From the NCBI GenBank assembly GCA_043736395.1, contig JAYTCQ010000220.1:1-24061 (forward strand): DNA of 24,061 bases. The letters are read 5' to 3'. Both the position numbers and the translations under genes were made by a program. Shown here piece by piece: positions 14,306 through 23,216 of this stretch (position 1 is its first letter; each line of letters starts with the position of its first letter). The stretch comes from JAFDVL01 sp043736395. Lineage in GTDB: Bacteria > Acidobacteriota > Blastocatellia > RBC074. The notes beneath the pieces were generated by a model. The model worked only from the letters and a program-made list of their open reading frames with translations. It did no database searches and was not told the origin of the DNA.

Positions 14306-15943
14306 CTACTTCCGCCGCTGCTGCATTCGCAGTGCCAGCATGTGTTCGCACGGGCCTTGATACAGCTTGTGCGTCAAATACCAGTTGCACGTGCATTGCG
14401 CGCTGTACATGCGCTCATCACGATCAATCACAATTTGCGGCAAAAAGATTTTCTCTTTGTCGCGGACTGATCCCTTGAGATTCAAATGCCCTGCCGTGTT
14501 TTCGCTCTGTTCGTTAATGCTCACCGCTCGCGCAGTCACAAATTGCGTAGCGCTTTCTTCACGCGGATTCGCAAACCGTAATTTGTCCATCGGCAATGGT
14601 TCGCGGCTGAGTTCGCGTACGCGCCAAAGCTGCTTGTTCAAATCGTAAATCGCGCGGCCTGCTTGCGTATATCCGCTGAGCGCACCCAGAACTACGGCTC
14701 GATCTAAATCCAAACGACTCGCTAATGAATCTGCCGTGTCCGCCCATCTAAATTTTAGCGCATCGAAGACACGGCGTTTCGTGAAGTCGTCCACGTCCGC
14801 ACGCGGAGCCATCAAATCAAAATTTCCTGCGCTCGCCCAGTCATTCGCTGTCCATCCAGACAGTCCCAGCGTGAACGACATATTGCCTAAATCTGCGATG
14901 TAAAACGAAGGCAATCCTGTACCCAGCAAATGCACTGTGAATTTATTGGCGACCGGAATTAAGCGTTCCAAAATATGCAAACGCCGCCTGCCCCACACGC
15001 GAATTACTTGTTCTGTTTTCCCTTCATAAAACGAGCGACCGCAAATGATTTCGCGTTCCCACGGCTCGAATACAATTTTGATCGGATGCCCCGGCGTCAG
15101 GTGATAACGCATTCCGCGCGGCCCTTTTTTTTCTTTAAAGCGACACAGCACAAAGCACAGATTATGCACATCCATCGGATGCAAATCGAAGCTGGTCGCA
15201 GGCAGCGACATCGCAGAACTGACCTGTAAAAAGCCGCGCACCCAACTGTCCGGCAAATCAATTTTCAATTCTTTGTACGCGTCTTCGTTCGTGGTTTGCA
15301 CATTGAAGCCGGACGGATCAACCGCAAAGCTTGTCGTTTTGTAGCTGCGAATTTTTTGGAATTCGTCATACAACGCAGCAGAATAATCAATGTTTGTAGT
15401 GCCGCACGCAAAATCACCGACGTTTTTAAATACCTCGTAACTTGCGCCCAATCGTCCGTAACTGGATTCGTCCTGGCTGAAACATTCAAAGAAAATTTCG
15501 TCAGGATGCACCGTAATCACCGGGTCAAGCACAAACCAAAAATCACGTTCTTTTTCGTAGAGGTACTGAAAATATTTTGCGCGCGCATCCCATAGTGGCT
15601 TCATTCGGGCGTGGCTGCTGGCAGTTAAGCTGCTCAATTCATCTTGCAATGGTTTGATTTTCGCGGCGAGATTTGCGCGTTCGACGGCGACGGCTTGCCA
15701 ATCAATTTGCTCACGTTGTGCCGCCCATTCTTTGTACGCGGTTTTGTCTTTCGGTTTGAAGCGCTGATCCGCAACAACAACATCGTGCAACGCGCTAATG
15801 GCTTCGCGGAAGGCTACACCTTTTTCCAGGTCGCCGGAAAAATAAGTAGGTTCTCGTTTCACGTCCGGCGCGAAAGACAAATCGGTGTTATTTGCTTCGT
15901 GATTAACAGCGGTATTGCCGAAATAAGAATAATTAAATTGCAC
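14306..15943 (-). CDS. SWIM zinc-finger retron accessory protein
   Basis: 545 residues from a GTG at 15943. The C-terminus ends in a clear SWIM finger, C517-T-C519, 12 residues, C532-E-H534, in SAQCTCNWYLTHKLYQGPCEH. SWIM fingers bind zinc and nucleic acid or protein. The preceding 500 residues show no motif I know: an N-terminal helical part with many Lys/Glu, a middle with DLHPMDVHNLCFVLCRF and EPWEREIICGRSFYEGK blocks, then a winged-helix-like DSLASRLDLDRAVVLGALSGYTQAGRAIYDL segment (about 405-440). A SWIM protein beside a WGR/HEAT protein and a retron RT is the combination reported for type XIII retrons, as I remember it. An in-frame ATG at 15982 exists, but GGAGG (15954-15950) sits six bases before the GTG, making it the better start. 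It overlaps the upstream stop by 11 bases. Confidence 0.85.
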   Translation of the reverse strand: MQFNYSYFGNTAVNHEANNTDLSFAPDVKREPTYFSGDLEKGVAFREAISALHDVVVADQRFKPKDKTAYKEWAAQREQIDWQAVAVERANLAAKIKPLQDELSSLTASSHARMKPLWDARAKYFQYLYEKERDFWFVLDPVITVHPDEIFFECFSQDESSYGRLGASYEVFKNVGDFACGTTNIDYSAALYDEFQKIRSYKTTSFAVDPSGFNVQTTNEDAYKELKIDLPDSWVRGFLQVSSAMSLPATSFDLHPMDVHNLCFVLCRFKEKKGPRGMRYHLTPGHPIKIVFEPWEREIICGRSFYEGKTEQVIRVWGRRRLHILERLIPVANKFTVHLLGTGLPSFYIADLGNMSFTLGLSGWTANDWASAGNFDLMAPRADVDDFTKRRVFDALKFRWADTADSLASRLDLDRAVVLGALSGYTQAGRAIYDLNKQLWRVRELSREPLPMDKLRFANPREESATQFVTARAVSINEQSENTAGHLNLKGSVRDKEKIFLPQIVIDRDERMYSAQCTCNWYLTHKLYQGPCEHMLALRMQQRRK

Positions 15944-18900
15944 GGCGCACCTCCACTGTTTGTCGTTGCAACGGCACATCAATCGCTGGAAATTGTTGCT
16001 GTAATTTCAGCATCGTCTCAATGGTTTTGGCTTTGTCGTTAATCGCCATCGTCACGGATTGACGCGTCAGAATTTGCGCGACGATTGACGCGGCTTCGGC
16101 GCTCTTGCCCGCTTCGTTCGCCAGAAAATTCAGCACGCGATCTTTCGCCACGCGCGCGCGATTTACTCGCGAAAGTATGCTGACAAAATAAGGCGCGAGC
16201 GTTTGCAGCCGCGCCGCATCATCGGCGGCATAACGTTCCAGATAATTCGTCGCGAATAATTGCAAATCCGCCGCCGGATGTTCGCTGAGCTTAAGCAAAT
16301 ATTCCTGGCCATCAGCCTCGGCAAAATATTTCGTAATCAATTCACGTCCGAAACTCTGCACGTCAACGCGCACGCTGTCGCACATTGCAATCAATGTCGC
16401 GGGCGTCAAATCCGCGCTCGTGAAATGATCACGAAAAACCTGAAAATAAAAAGCGCGTGTCTCGTCCCATTTAGTATCGAGCAATTGAACGGCTTGCATC
16501 ATTTCGCGCACAGCCGCGTCGTTATTGGCTTTGAAGCGGTTAATGACGTTGACAAAAATATTTTGCGCCGCCTGCCGAACCGCAATAATTTCGTGGCGCG
16601 ATAATTTAATCATGTCGCGCGTCGTAAAAGTTTCGGCGAAAGATTTTTCGGATTTTATTTTTTCGCCGATCAACCAACCGGCTAAATCTTGTGCAGCACT
16701 TGAGCGCGTAGCCAGCAACTGCATCGCTTTTTCTTGATCAATTTCGGCTTGCCATTCTGTGCCCAAATCTTCTTTCAGCAACGTCACCAAATGCGCGTGT
16801 GTGCCGTCGTGCATTTCACGCTGCAACAGCAATTCAATAAACAGCGCCGCCATTCCATTCGTGAATTCTCGATGACGATTGAGCCGTTGAATAACGGGAC
16901 GCGAAGCGTTGCGGACATCCGCTAATTCGTGGGTCGAAAAATCAATCAACAATTTTTCCTGCGCCAATAATTTTTCTTCGGGCAATTGTCCAAACAAACG
17001 AATGCCGATGCCCCGCATTTCGGCAAATTCTGAATTGAGTAATGAACTAATAATGCCTGCGGGCAATGAATCAGCGGGTGTTTCATGATTGAGCAAAATG
17101 TTGCCGCCGAATTCCTGCGCGGCTAACAACGGATGCGCAAGCAGATCCAAAACTACACGCAGGTTGATTGTGCGTAATTGCGGGCTGAATGCGACCAGCA
17201 GCGTTTGCGCGGCATCCCGAATCACGTCGGAATCCTGTGCCTCGCGCAATGCAAAAATTTCCGCGACGATTTGCCCGATCAGGGTTTTTGCGGCTTCATC
17301 CGACAATGGAGATGAACGCAACAAATTCCGCGCGAATTCTCGCGTATCCCCGTATTTACTAACTACGAGTTGCAACAAAAATTTATTATCATCCAGAAAA
17401 TGATGACGCCCTGCTTCAATCCAGCGATGCGCTTGCTGACGAGCTTCGCCAAAATTTGCATTCGCAACCGCAAGCACTAAAGCGCGATCTGGACGCGCGG
17501 CATCGTATAATTTTTGCGCTAACGAAAAACCAAAACGCACCGTCACTTCGTAAGAACGCGCGAGCAACATCGTGATAACTTCGGCATCTAGTTGCGCACA
17601 AAATTCCCCGCATGTCGCTAAGGCTTTGACCGCGAAATGATGGACGCGTTCGCAATTACTTTCTGACAACAGGTGCAATAATCCAACGGGTTGCGCTTCC
17701 CACAATTTTGGAAACGCCTCTTCCCGATTCGTCGGTTCATCCGCGCCGGGCTGATAGTTCGCACGACAATAAAAACCCATTCCCTGCGGCTTAATCGCGT
17801 ACCGTTGACTTTGCAAATACAGGATGTGATTGAACGCGTAATAGCCCGCAAAACTATCCCAGGTAATTCTGACGGTATCGTAATTCCAACGATTGGTCGG
17901 CAGCGGATTCGCTTGATAACGATCCGTAGTTCGTACGGCCTGCGCATCGTTGTCGTCGTACGGCAACAACACGCCCACCGCCATTTTCACATAATCATTC
18001 GCGTCGCCCAGCTGCCCCAGTCGCCGCAACGTACGCCACACGCGTTTGCGCAAATAACGCCGCGTGTTACTGCTGTAAGCGTATTGCGCGTCCGGCTTTT
18101 TCAATTCATCACTGAGCCGATGCGGACTATAAATAGTTTGCCCGCTCAAGGAAGTTTCGCGGTTCCATTGTGATTGATACCAGTTGCCAAACATCGCACG
18201 TTCTTTTTCAAAACGATAAGCAATAAGTCCAAACGTTTCGGCATCGCGGCGATATTCGGCAGCTTTGAAAATGTGGCGAATGTGTTTGAAGTAATTTGGC
18301 GTGAGCGGCGCAGTGCGTAAAAGTTCCAATAAAGCCGGACGCGTGATGTCGTTATCAATCAAATACAGCAAATGCAAAACTTCAAATCGTTGCGCGGTCG
18401 CGCCGCTCAAGTAAGCTTGCAAGGCTAATAAAAATTGATCGTTCGTGCCGTGCCCAGCTACATCGCGCAGTTCAATCGGCAGCGTGGCGACACATTTTTC
18501 CTGCCATTCCTGCCGCGCTTTTTCATCCAGCAATTTGCGCACGGCTTCACGCGCGATACGGCGCACGTGATCCGGTTGCTTTTCATCATCCAGCATTCTG
18601 CCTAACGCCGAAATCGCTGTGGCGTCTCCGCACCAACCCAGTGCCCACGCGATGCAATAATCACGCAGTGCGTCACCACTGCCGATCAAATTTATCAGCA
18701 GCGGCGCAGCAGCGCGGATTTTCAATTCGCCAGCGCGCCAGATCACACGCGACAATGACCACTTGGGTTTGCCCTGCGAAACAGTGCTTAATTGTTTGAG
18801 AATTGCCTGCTCGCGAGTATCAGGATCGCGCGGCAAAACGCGTTTGGGTGGAGGCGGCGCACCACCTTCGGTGTTGACTACGCGATAGCCTTTTTTCGTT

Positions 18901-19112
18901 TTCTCGTTGACCAGCGCCTGAAACGCTTTGTCAGCCTCAACCCGCGTGACAGGCGACGTCGTCTTTGTCCCTTCCTTCAAATTCGCACCGCGCCGTCCAT
19001 AACGAAAATTTACGACGTAAGAATTGGTGCCGACTTCGCACAAATCTATCTCGTAAACTTTGTCAGAATTGCCTTCACGAAAATGCAGCGAGGTCTGCTG
19101 AATCAGCTTCAT
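15933..19112 (-). CDS. WGR-domain/HEAT-repeat retron accessory protein
   Basis: 1059 residues. Residues 1-78 form a WGR domain: FREGNSDKVYEI, then YVVNFRYGRRG (motif at 38-42, with Tyr where the family name-giving Trp stands), KEGTKT, and A-KAF-LVNEKTKKGY. WGR domains contact DNA ends or breaks in PARP enzymes. The remainder is helical with HEAT/armadillo-type repeats, clearest at about 125-205 (AAAPLLINLIGSGDA, YCIAWALGWCGDATAISALGRML) and again in the C-terminal half, and no enzyme motif was found. It starts the retron operon, 52 bases after the predicted start of transcription, and overlaps the SWIM gene. Such proteins occur both free-standing and next to retron RTs; the shared operon and downstream ncRNA support the latter. 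The effector action is unknown to me. No transmembrane segment or signal peptide. Confidence 0.85.
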   Translation of the reverse strand: MKLIQQTSLHFREGNSDKVYEIDLCEVGTNSYVVNFRYGRRGANLKEGTKTTSPVTRVEADKAFQALVNEKTKKGYRVVNTEGGAPPPPKRVLPRDPDTREQAILKQLSTVSQGKPKWSLSRVIWRAGELKIRAAAPLLINLIGSGDALRDYCIAWALGWCGDATAISALGRMLDDEKQPDHVRRIAREAVRKLLDEKARQEWQEKCVATLPIELRDVAGHGTNDQFLLALQAYLSGATAQRFEVLHLLYLIDNDITRPALLELLRTAPLTPNYFKHIRHIFKAAEYRRDAETFGLIAYRFEKERAMFGNWYQSQWNRETSLSGQTIYSPHRLSDELKKPDAQYAYSSNTRRYLRKRVWRTLRRLGQLGDANDYVKMAVGVLLPYDDNDAQAVRTTDRYQANPLPTNRWNYDTVRITWDSFAGYYAFNHILYLQSQRYAIKPQGMGFYCRANYQPGADEPTNREEAFPKLWEAQPVGLLHLLSESNCERVHHFAVKALATCGEFCAQLDAEVITMLLARSYEVTVRFGFSLAQKLYDAARPDRALVLAVANANFGEARQQAHRWIEAGRHHFLDDNKFLLQLVVSKYGDTREFARNLLRSSPLSDEAAKTLIGQIVAEIFALREAQDSDVIRDAAQTLLVAFSPQLRTINLRVVLDLLAHPLLAAQEFGGNILLNHETPADSLPAGIISSLLNSEFAEMRGIGIRLFGQLPEEKLLAQEKLLIDFSTHELADVRNASRPVIQRLNRHREFTNGMAALFIELLLQREMHDGTHAHLVTLLKEDLGTEWQAEIDQEKAMQLLATRSSAAQDLAGWLIGEKIKSEKSFAETFTTRDMIKLSRHEIIAVRQAAQNIFVNVINRFKANNDAAVREMMQAVQLLDTKWDETRAFYFQVFRDHFTSADLTPATLIAMCDSVRVDVQSFGRELITKYFAEADGQEYLLKLSEHPAADLQLFATNYLERYAADDAARLQTLAPYFVSILSRVNRARVAKDRVLNFLANEAGKSAEAASIVAQILTRQSVTMAINDKAKTIETMLKLQQQFPAIDVPLQRQTVEVRRAI
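15948..15954 (-). promoter_or_regulatory. Ribosome binding site deciding the GTG start of the SWIM gene
   Basis: GGAGGTG on the minus strand, with six bases between GGAGG and the GTG at 15943. It lies within the last codons of the WGR gene, so the two proteins are probably translationally coupled. Confidence 0.7.
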
Positions 19113-19170
19113 AACGCAGAAAATAAAAGGAAGAAAAGTTTAATTTTGCAGGGGCAAATTGCGAGGCGTC

Positions 19171-19198
19171 ATCATACTGGAATCCATTTTTTTCTCAA
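19171..19198 (-). promoter_or_regulatory. Sigma70-like promoter of the retron operon
   Basis: On the minus strand TTGAGA (19198-19193), 16 bases, TATGAT (19176-19171). Both boxes are five of six to consensus. A start near 19164 gives a leader of about 52 bases before the WGR-gene ATG. It is the only good promoter I found upstream of the four-part operon. Confidence 0.65.
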
Positions 19199-19234
19199 GC
19201 AAAATTTTTAGTCCTCGGCAATAAAATAAATTTT

Positions 19235-20041
19235 TCACGGATTCGCAACAATGGAAAGCTTGATTTTATTGGCTTCGGCTAAGGTTCGCTCACGGTCAAA
19301 AATCAGCGTCTTATCCGCCGTAATCGAAACCGCAGTCACGTTGCATTCCTTCATCGTCGTCATCGTATTCAATCCAATCACGGGAACATCAAAACGCATG
19401 TCCTGATCCGGTTTGGCGACTTTGATTACCGTGAGCGGACGTCCACGTACCAATTCCGCCGCCCGTCGAATCGTAGCGTCAGTGCCCTCCATCGCTTCGA
19501 GCGCAACGACAGCTTGATTTTTGACCACAATGGCTTGCCCCAGGTCGAGCCGGGCTAATTCATTGGCAACGTGCAAGCCGTACTCAATATCCGCAGCTTC
19601 ATTTTTATCAGGAGCGCGTTTCGTGAGCGTTCCAGCCCGCGCCAGCAACGGTTGCAAAAATGTCGTCGAATCAATCAACGTAATTCCTTCGCTGGCTAAT
19701 TCATCAGCGACTGCGCCCAGCAATGCATCGGTATTTCTTCGCTTGAGCCGCGCCAACATTTTCGCCATTCGCAAATCAGGAATCGCATTGAGCTTGAAAA
19801 TCTGGACGTGCTTCACCTGCCCCGCCATCATCACGTGCGTGACATTTTCACGTTTGAAAAATTTGATGAGCTTGCCAAGCTGACCTACGCTGACGAATTC
19901 AATGGTGCTGGCAAGTGAGGAAAGAGTTTTGTCAGCTTCTTCGCTGATGGCGGCGACGGATAATTCAACACCTTCCGCGCGCGCGCCTTCGAGCACAAGA
20001 AAGGGGAAACGTCCGTTGCCTGCGATTAATCCGTATTTCAT
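19235..20041 (-). CDS. lpxI: UDP-2,3-diacylglucosamine pyrophosphatase LpxI
   Basis: 268 residues, the normal length for LpxI (formerly DUF1009). The opening YGLIAGNGRFPFLVLEGAR, the HVMMAGQVKHVQIFK segment, RNTDALLGAVADELASEGI, and the C-terminal VIKVAKPDQDMRFDVPVIGLNTM with the IFDRERTLAEANK end are all typical. It splits UDP-2,3-diacylglucosamine into lipid X and UMP in lipid A synthesis, at the inner face of the cytoplasmic membrane, replacing LpxH in many Gram-negatives. It often sits between lpxA and lpxB, but here it stands apart from any lpx gene in view. It is on the same strand as the retron operon downstream; 122 bases including a promoter separate them. Confidence 0.92.
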   Translation of the reverse strand: MKYGLIAGNGRFPFLVLEGARAEGVELSVAAISEEADKTLSSLASTIEFVSVGQLGKLIKFFKRENVTHVMMAGQVKHVQIFKLNAIPDLRMAKMLARLKRRNTDALLGAVADELASEGITLIDSTTFLQPLLARAGTLTKRAPDKNEAADIEYGLHVANELARLDLGQAIVVKNQAVVALEAMEGTDATIRRAAELVRGRPLTVIKVAKPDQDMRFDVPVIGLNTMTTMKECNVTAVSITADKTLIFDRERTLAEANKIKLSIVANP

Positions 20042-20049
20042 AAATTAAA

Positions 20050-20142
20050 GGTACGATAGGCGTCCCCGCCTGTCGGAGCGTACATCAAAAATCCAGTACC
20101 AAGCACTCAACAACGGCGACAGGCGAGGGAGCCTATCGTACC
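20050..20142. repeat. Intergenic inverted repeat around GGTACGATAGGC
   Basis: GGTACGATAGGC at 20050-20061 is matched by GCCTATCGTACC at 20131-20142, with further pairing inward (CCCGCCTGTCG with CGACAGGCG). It fills nearly the whole spacer between lpxI and the esterase gene and touches the esterase stop. Confidence 0.82.
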
Positions 20143-21720
20143 TTATGGATTCGCTCGCTTCGATGCAAAGTACGCATCAAAAAAATCATTCTGTGGTTGC
20201 AGCAAATGATTTCCCTGCTTCACCTGATCGCCAAATTCGATGAATGGCTCGTTCGCTTTATCGTAGCTCGTCCACGTTGGCATTCCCTTTTTGTTCGGGT
20301 TTCCCGTCGTTGCAAAATTCACCCAATAATCCGACATCGCATTCGCTAAATCCGCATCCGTTTTTGGTACGGGAAGTGGCGAGCGCGATAAATTATTGAA
20401 CGCGTACGGAATTTCTGCGGCGTGATATGCTCCGTAAATTGCACTGTCAGGCCTGGGCGGAACTCTGGAGAAAGAATACAACCACGCTTTCGAAGCAGGC
20501 GTCAGCCGCGCCCACGTGCGCATCTGCCACGAAAAAATTTCATCACGAAAGACGCCTAAAAATGAGTTTCTTACTTCGGCATCAGAAGTCGCCGGATACA
20601 CTTTCAGTAAATCATCCGCCATCGCGCCGTAGCGATTTTTCACGTACGCTTTATATCCCGTCAACGTTTTCGGAACCATCGTCGGAGGAATCAACGAAGT
20701 TCCTTCATTCGCGTTGGAGCCAATAATGACAGGCACATTATTCTGTTTGCCCTTCGCAAAAATTTCGTACGCTTCTTCGGGAAAAACATAACCATCAACA
20801 ATTCCACGTGCTGAAGCTCCGCTTTTATCAAAGGCTGCGATCAACTCTTCAGCGGGTTTTCCGCGCAGTTCCTGCAACGTATTCGCGCTGTCGGCGATGC
20901 CCAAAGATTGTGCAAATGATTTTCCGGATTCTTCTGCTGAAGAAATTCCATAACGCTTTTCTTTCAAAAATTGCATCGGAGAAAATACGCCGCCGCTTTC
21001 ACCAATCGCCCGATGAAATAAGCCTTTCGCGAGCGGTGTTGCAACTAAACTGCACACGCTCCACGATCCGGCGGATTCTCCAAAAATCGTCACGCGATTT
21101 GGATCACCACCGAACGCGGCAATATTTTTTTGTACCCATTGCAGCGCGGCGATTTGATCTAAAATTCCGTAATTGCCTGAAGCGTTTTGTTTGGATTCCG
21201 CACTCAACGCCGGATGCGAAAAATATCCGAGCGGCCCCAAACGGTAATTGATTGAAACCAAAATGACGCCTTTTGCCGCGAGCGCTGCACCGTCATAAAA
21301 AGAAATAGAACTCGAACCACGCGTCAACGCTCCGCCGTGAATCCAGACCATCACCGGACGTTTTTCATTGGCTTTTTTCGCAGCTGTCCACACGTTCAGA
21401 CACAAACAATCTTCACTCATTTTTTCGGCTTTGTTGAAGTAAAGCGAATTCGCAGGATACGGCGATTGCGGGCAGGCATTGCCGTACTGATCGAAGGCTT
21501 TGACGCCATCCCATTTCGCGGCAGGCTGCGGAGCCTTCCATCGCAAATTCCCTACGGGCGGCGCGGCGTAGGGGATGCCTTTGTAGACGCGAATGTCTTT
21601 GTCGGTCGTTCCGGTGATCATCCCCGAATCAATTTTGAGCGGAGCCGGATCGAGTTTTTTTGCCATCACGGAAATGACGCTAAGAAAAATTGTGAGAAAA
21701 ATAAGAGTTAGTTTTTTCAT
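20143..21720 (-). CDS. Secreted type-B carboxylesterase (para-nitrobenzyl esterase family)
   Basis: 525 residues with a signal peptide (about 1-20, ending SVMA). An alpha/beta-hydrolase with the type-B signature: oxyanion-hole HGG at 128-130, EDCLCLNVW at 103-111, nucleophile S216 in GESAG, acid E339 in SNANEG, and H433 in AYHAAEIPYAF. It hydrolyses carboxylic esters, substrate unknown. Export suggests action in the periplasm or outside. AGGA lies eight bases before the ATG. Flanked on both sides by inverted repeats, so probably transcribed alone. Confidence 0.9.
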   Translation of the reverse strand: MKKLTLIFLTIFLSVISVMAKKLDPAPLKIDSGMITGTTDKDIRVYKGIPYAAPPVGNLRWKAPQPAAKWDGVKAFDQYGNACPQSPYPANSLYFNKAEKMSEDCLCLNVWTAAKKANEKRPVMVWIHGGALTRGSSSISFYDGAALAAKGVILVSINYRLGPLGYFSHPALSAESKQNASGNYGILDQIAALQWVQKNIAAFGGDPNRVTIFGESAGSWSVCSLVATPLAKGLFHRAIGESGGVFSPMQFLKEKRYGISSAEESGKSFAQSLGIADSANTLQELRGKPAEELIAAFDKSGASARGIVDGYVFPEEAYEIFAKGKQNNVPVIIGSNANEGTSLIPPTMVPKTLTGYKAYVKNRYGAMADDLLKVYPATSDAEVRNSFLGVFRDEIFSWQMRTWARLTPASKAWLYSFSRVPPRPDSAIYGAYHAAEIPYAFNNLSRSPLPVPKTDADLANAMSDYWVNFATTGNPNKKGMPTWTSYDKANEPFIEFGDQVKQGNHLLQPQNDFFDAYFASKRANP

Positions 21721-21797
21721 AGTAAATTCCTATTTACGAAATCTGTTGTGTGAATAATAAGCGATCAGCAAAGAGAATTGAATTGAGAGCAGAAGAG

Positions 21798-21940
21798 AGA
21801 ATACGGAACAGACGGAAAAAGAGTAGACAGGAGTCGGTTGCCAGGAAGAAAGTATTACGAGTCAAAAGGTTCGTCCGCGAGGAAAGCTACTGATTACTCT
21901 TTTTCCGTCTCTTCCGTTATTTCCGTCTGTTCCGTATTCT
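21798..21940. repeat. Intergenic inverted repeat, second TTCCGT-family copy
   Basis: 21798-21817 (AGAATACGGAACAGACGGAA) is the exact reverse complement of 21921-21940, and a GACGGAAAAAGAGTA-type segment can instead pair with TACTC-TTTTTCCGTC nearby, giving two alternative folds. 21901-21940 matches 6998-7037 at 37 of 40. It lies between the permease and esterase genes. Confidence 0.82.
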
Positions 21941-21960
21941 GTTCTGTTTTTATCTCACCA

Positions 21961-23208
21961 TCAAACGCGCGCCAACATTCCCGCAAATAACCAGCAAAAT
22001 ATCGCACCGACAACGCTCATCGAAAATCCCCACAGCATCATTTTTCGAAATAAAATTTTCGCTTCGCTCGCGTCCTTAATCGTAGCGATGCACAGCGCGC
22101 CCAATGTTGACAGGGGTGAAACGTCTACCAGCGATGAACCTACGTTGATGCTGAGCGCAATCGCGAGCGAATCTCCGCCGCCCATTTGTTGGACTAATTT
22201 TGTAGCGGTCGGCAAAAATGCGGGAAGGACTACGCCGGAGGTGCTGCTGTACGTTGAAATAATTCCAGTCAAAAAAGCGATGACGCCGTTGATGCTGTTC
22301 GGCGAAGCGATGCGTGCCAGCAATGAAGTGAATTGATCCATCCCGCCCGTTTTTTCCAAAATTGCAATTAACAACGAAACGCCGCAGACCATTAAAATCA
22401 CGCTCCATGGAATTTGTTTGATCGCTTCCGTTTCGTTCGCGGCACTCACGCCGATAATGATCGTCGCCGCTGCGAATGCGCTCAGTCCTAAATTTAATTT
22501 GAAAAAAATTACGCTGATGATCCACAGCGCGATGATGATCGCAGTGATAATTTGCGGACGCGAGAGTGCGGAAAATTCTACTTCTGTTTTTTCAATTTTA
22601 GCGACAACAGATTTTTTTCGACTCAGGACAAAGTACGCCGCAGCTGCTACCAGCGCGTGTGCGATGAAGTTTGCAAAGAAAACTTTTCCTTCGTGTCCGC
22701 CGATTCCGGCTTCGTTCATTTTCAAATTTGCAATGACGCCAACGGAACTAATCGGAGAAAGATTTCCGGCGTTCGCGCCATTGGCTACCATCAAGGCAGT
22801 CAGAAAATTCGAGACGCCTGCGCGTTCGCCAATGACCATCGCGAGCGGTATGACTAACGCGACACTGGAGATCGCTCCGGGACCGACGCTGGAAATAATG
22901 CAAGCGAGAACAAAAAATAAAATCGGTAACAAGCGATGATTGCCGCGTACAAAATGCACGGAACGCTGCGCTAAAATTTTCAGTGTGCCATTGGTTTCGG
23001 CACACGCGAACAATAACGTGACTCCGGCGAGCGTCAAAAACAAAGTCGCCGGAAAGCCCGCCATTACTGCTTCCGGCTTCATTCCGGCGATGAAAACTCC
23101 AACGATCCACGCCAGCGCAATCGCCAGCAATCCGATGTTCAGACGCGAAAACATCGAGAGGATGATGGCGAGTAATAATGCGAGTAACGAGGCGATTGCG
23201 GGGTTCAT
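21961..23208 (-). CDS. MatC-like / ion-transporter-superfamily permease (SLC13-type)
   Basis: 415 residues, almost entirely membrane segments (about ten hydrophobic stretches). The N-terminal half GMKPEAVMAGFPATLFLTLAG and ACAETNGTLKILAQ resembles the MatC N-terminal domain. Two hairpin-type motifs, VGPGAISSVALVIPLA and the repeat-related TSGVVLPAFLPTA, with NVGSSLVDVSPLSTLGAL, are like the Na+/dicarboxylate (SLC13/DASS) transporter fold. MatC imports malonate or related dicarboxylates. The upstream neighbour is a MatB-like malonyl-CoA synthetase on the same strand, which supports malonate as the substrate. The 104-base spacer holds a perfect palindromic repeat, so co-transcription is plausible but not certain. 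Confidence 0.75.
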   Translation of the reverse strand: MNPAIASLLALLLAIILSMFSRLNIGLLAIALAWIVGVFIAGMKPEAVMAGFPATLFLTLAGVTLLFACAETNGTLKILAQRSVHFVRGNHRLLPILFFVLACIISSVGPGAISSVALVIPLAMVIGERAGVSNFLTALMVANGANAGNLSPISSVGVIANLKMNEAGIGGHEGKVFFANFIAHALVAAAAYFVLSRKKSVVAKIEKTEVEFSALSRPQIITAIIIALWIISVIFFKLNLGLSAFAAATIIIGVSAANETEAIKQIPWSVILMVCGVSLLIAILEKTGGMDQFTSLLARIASPNSINGVIAFLTGIISTYSSTSGVVLPAFLPTATKLVQQMGGGDSLAIALSINVGSSLVDVSPLSTLGALCIATIKDASEAKILFRKMMLWGFSMSVVGAIFCWLFAGMLARV

Positions 23209-23216
23209 AAAATTTA

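Noticed and set aside
15944..15982. ATG start at 15982 for the SWIM protein
   Set aside because: No ribosome site precedes it, whereas the GTG at 15943 has a well-spaced GGAGG.
16260..18358. Open frames on the + strand opposite the WGR/HEAT gene
   Set aside because: They are short, lack ribosome sites and recognisable domains, and arise from the codon bias of the 1059-residue gene on the other strand.
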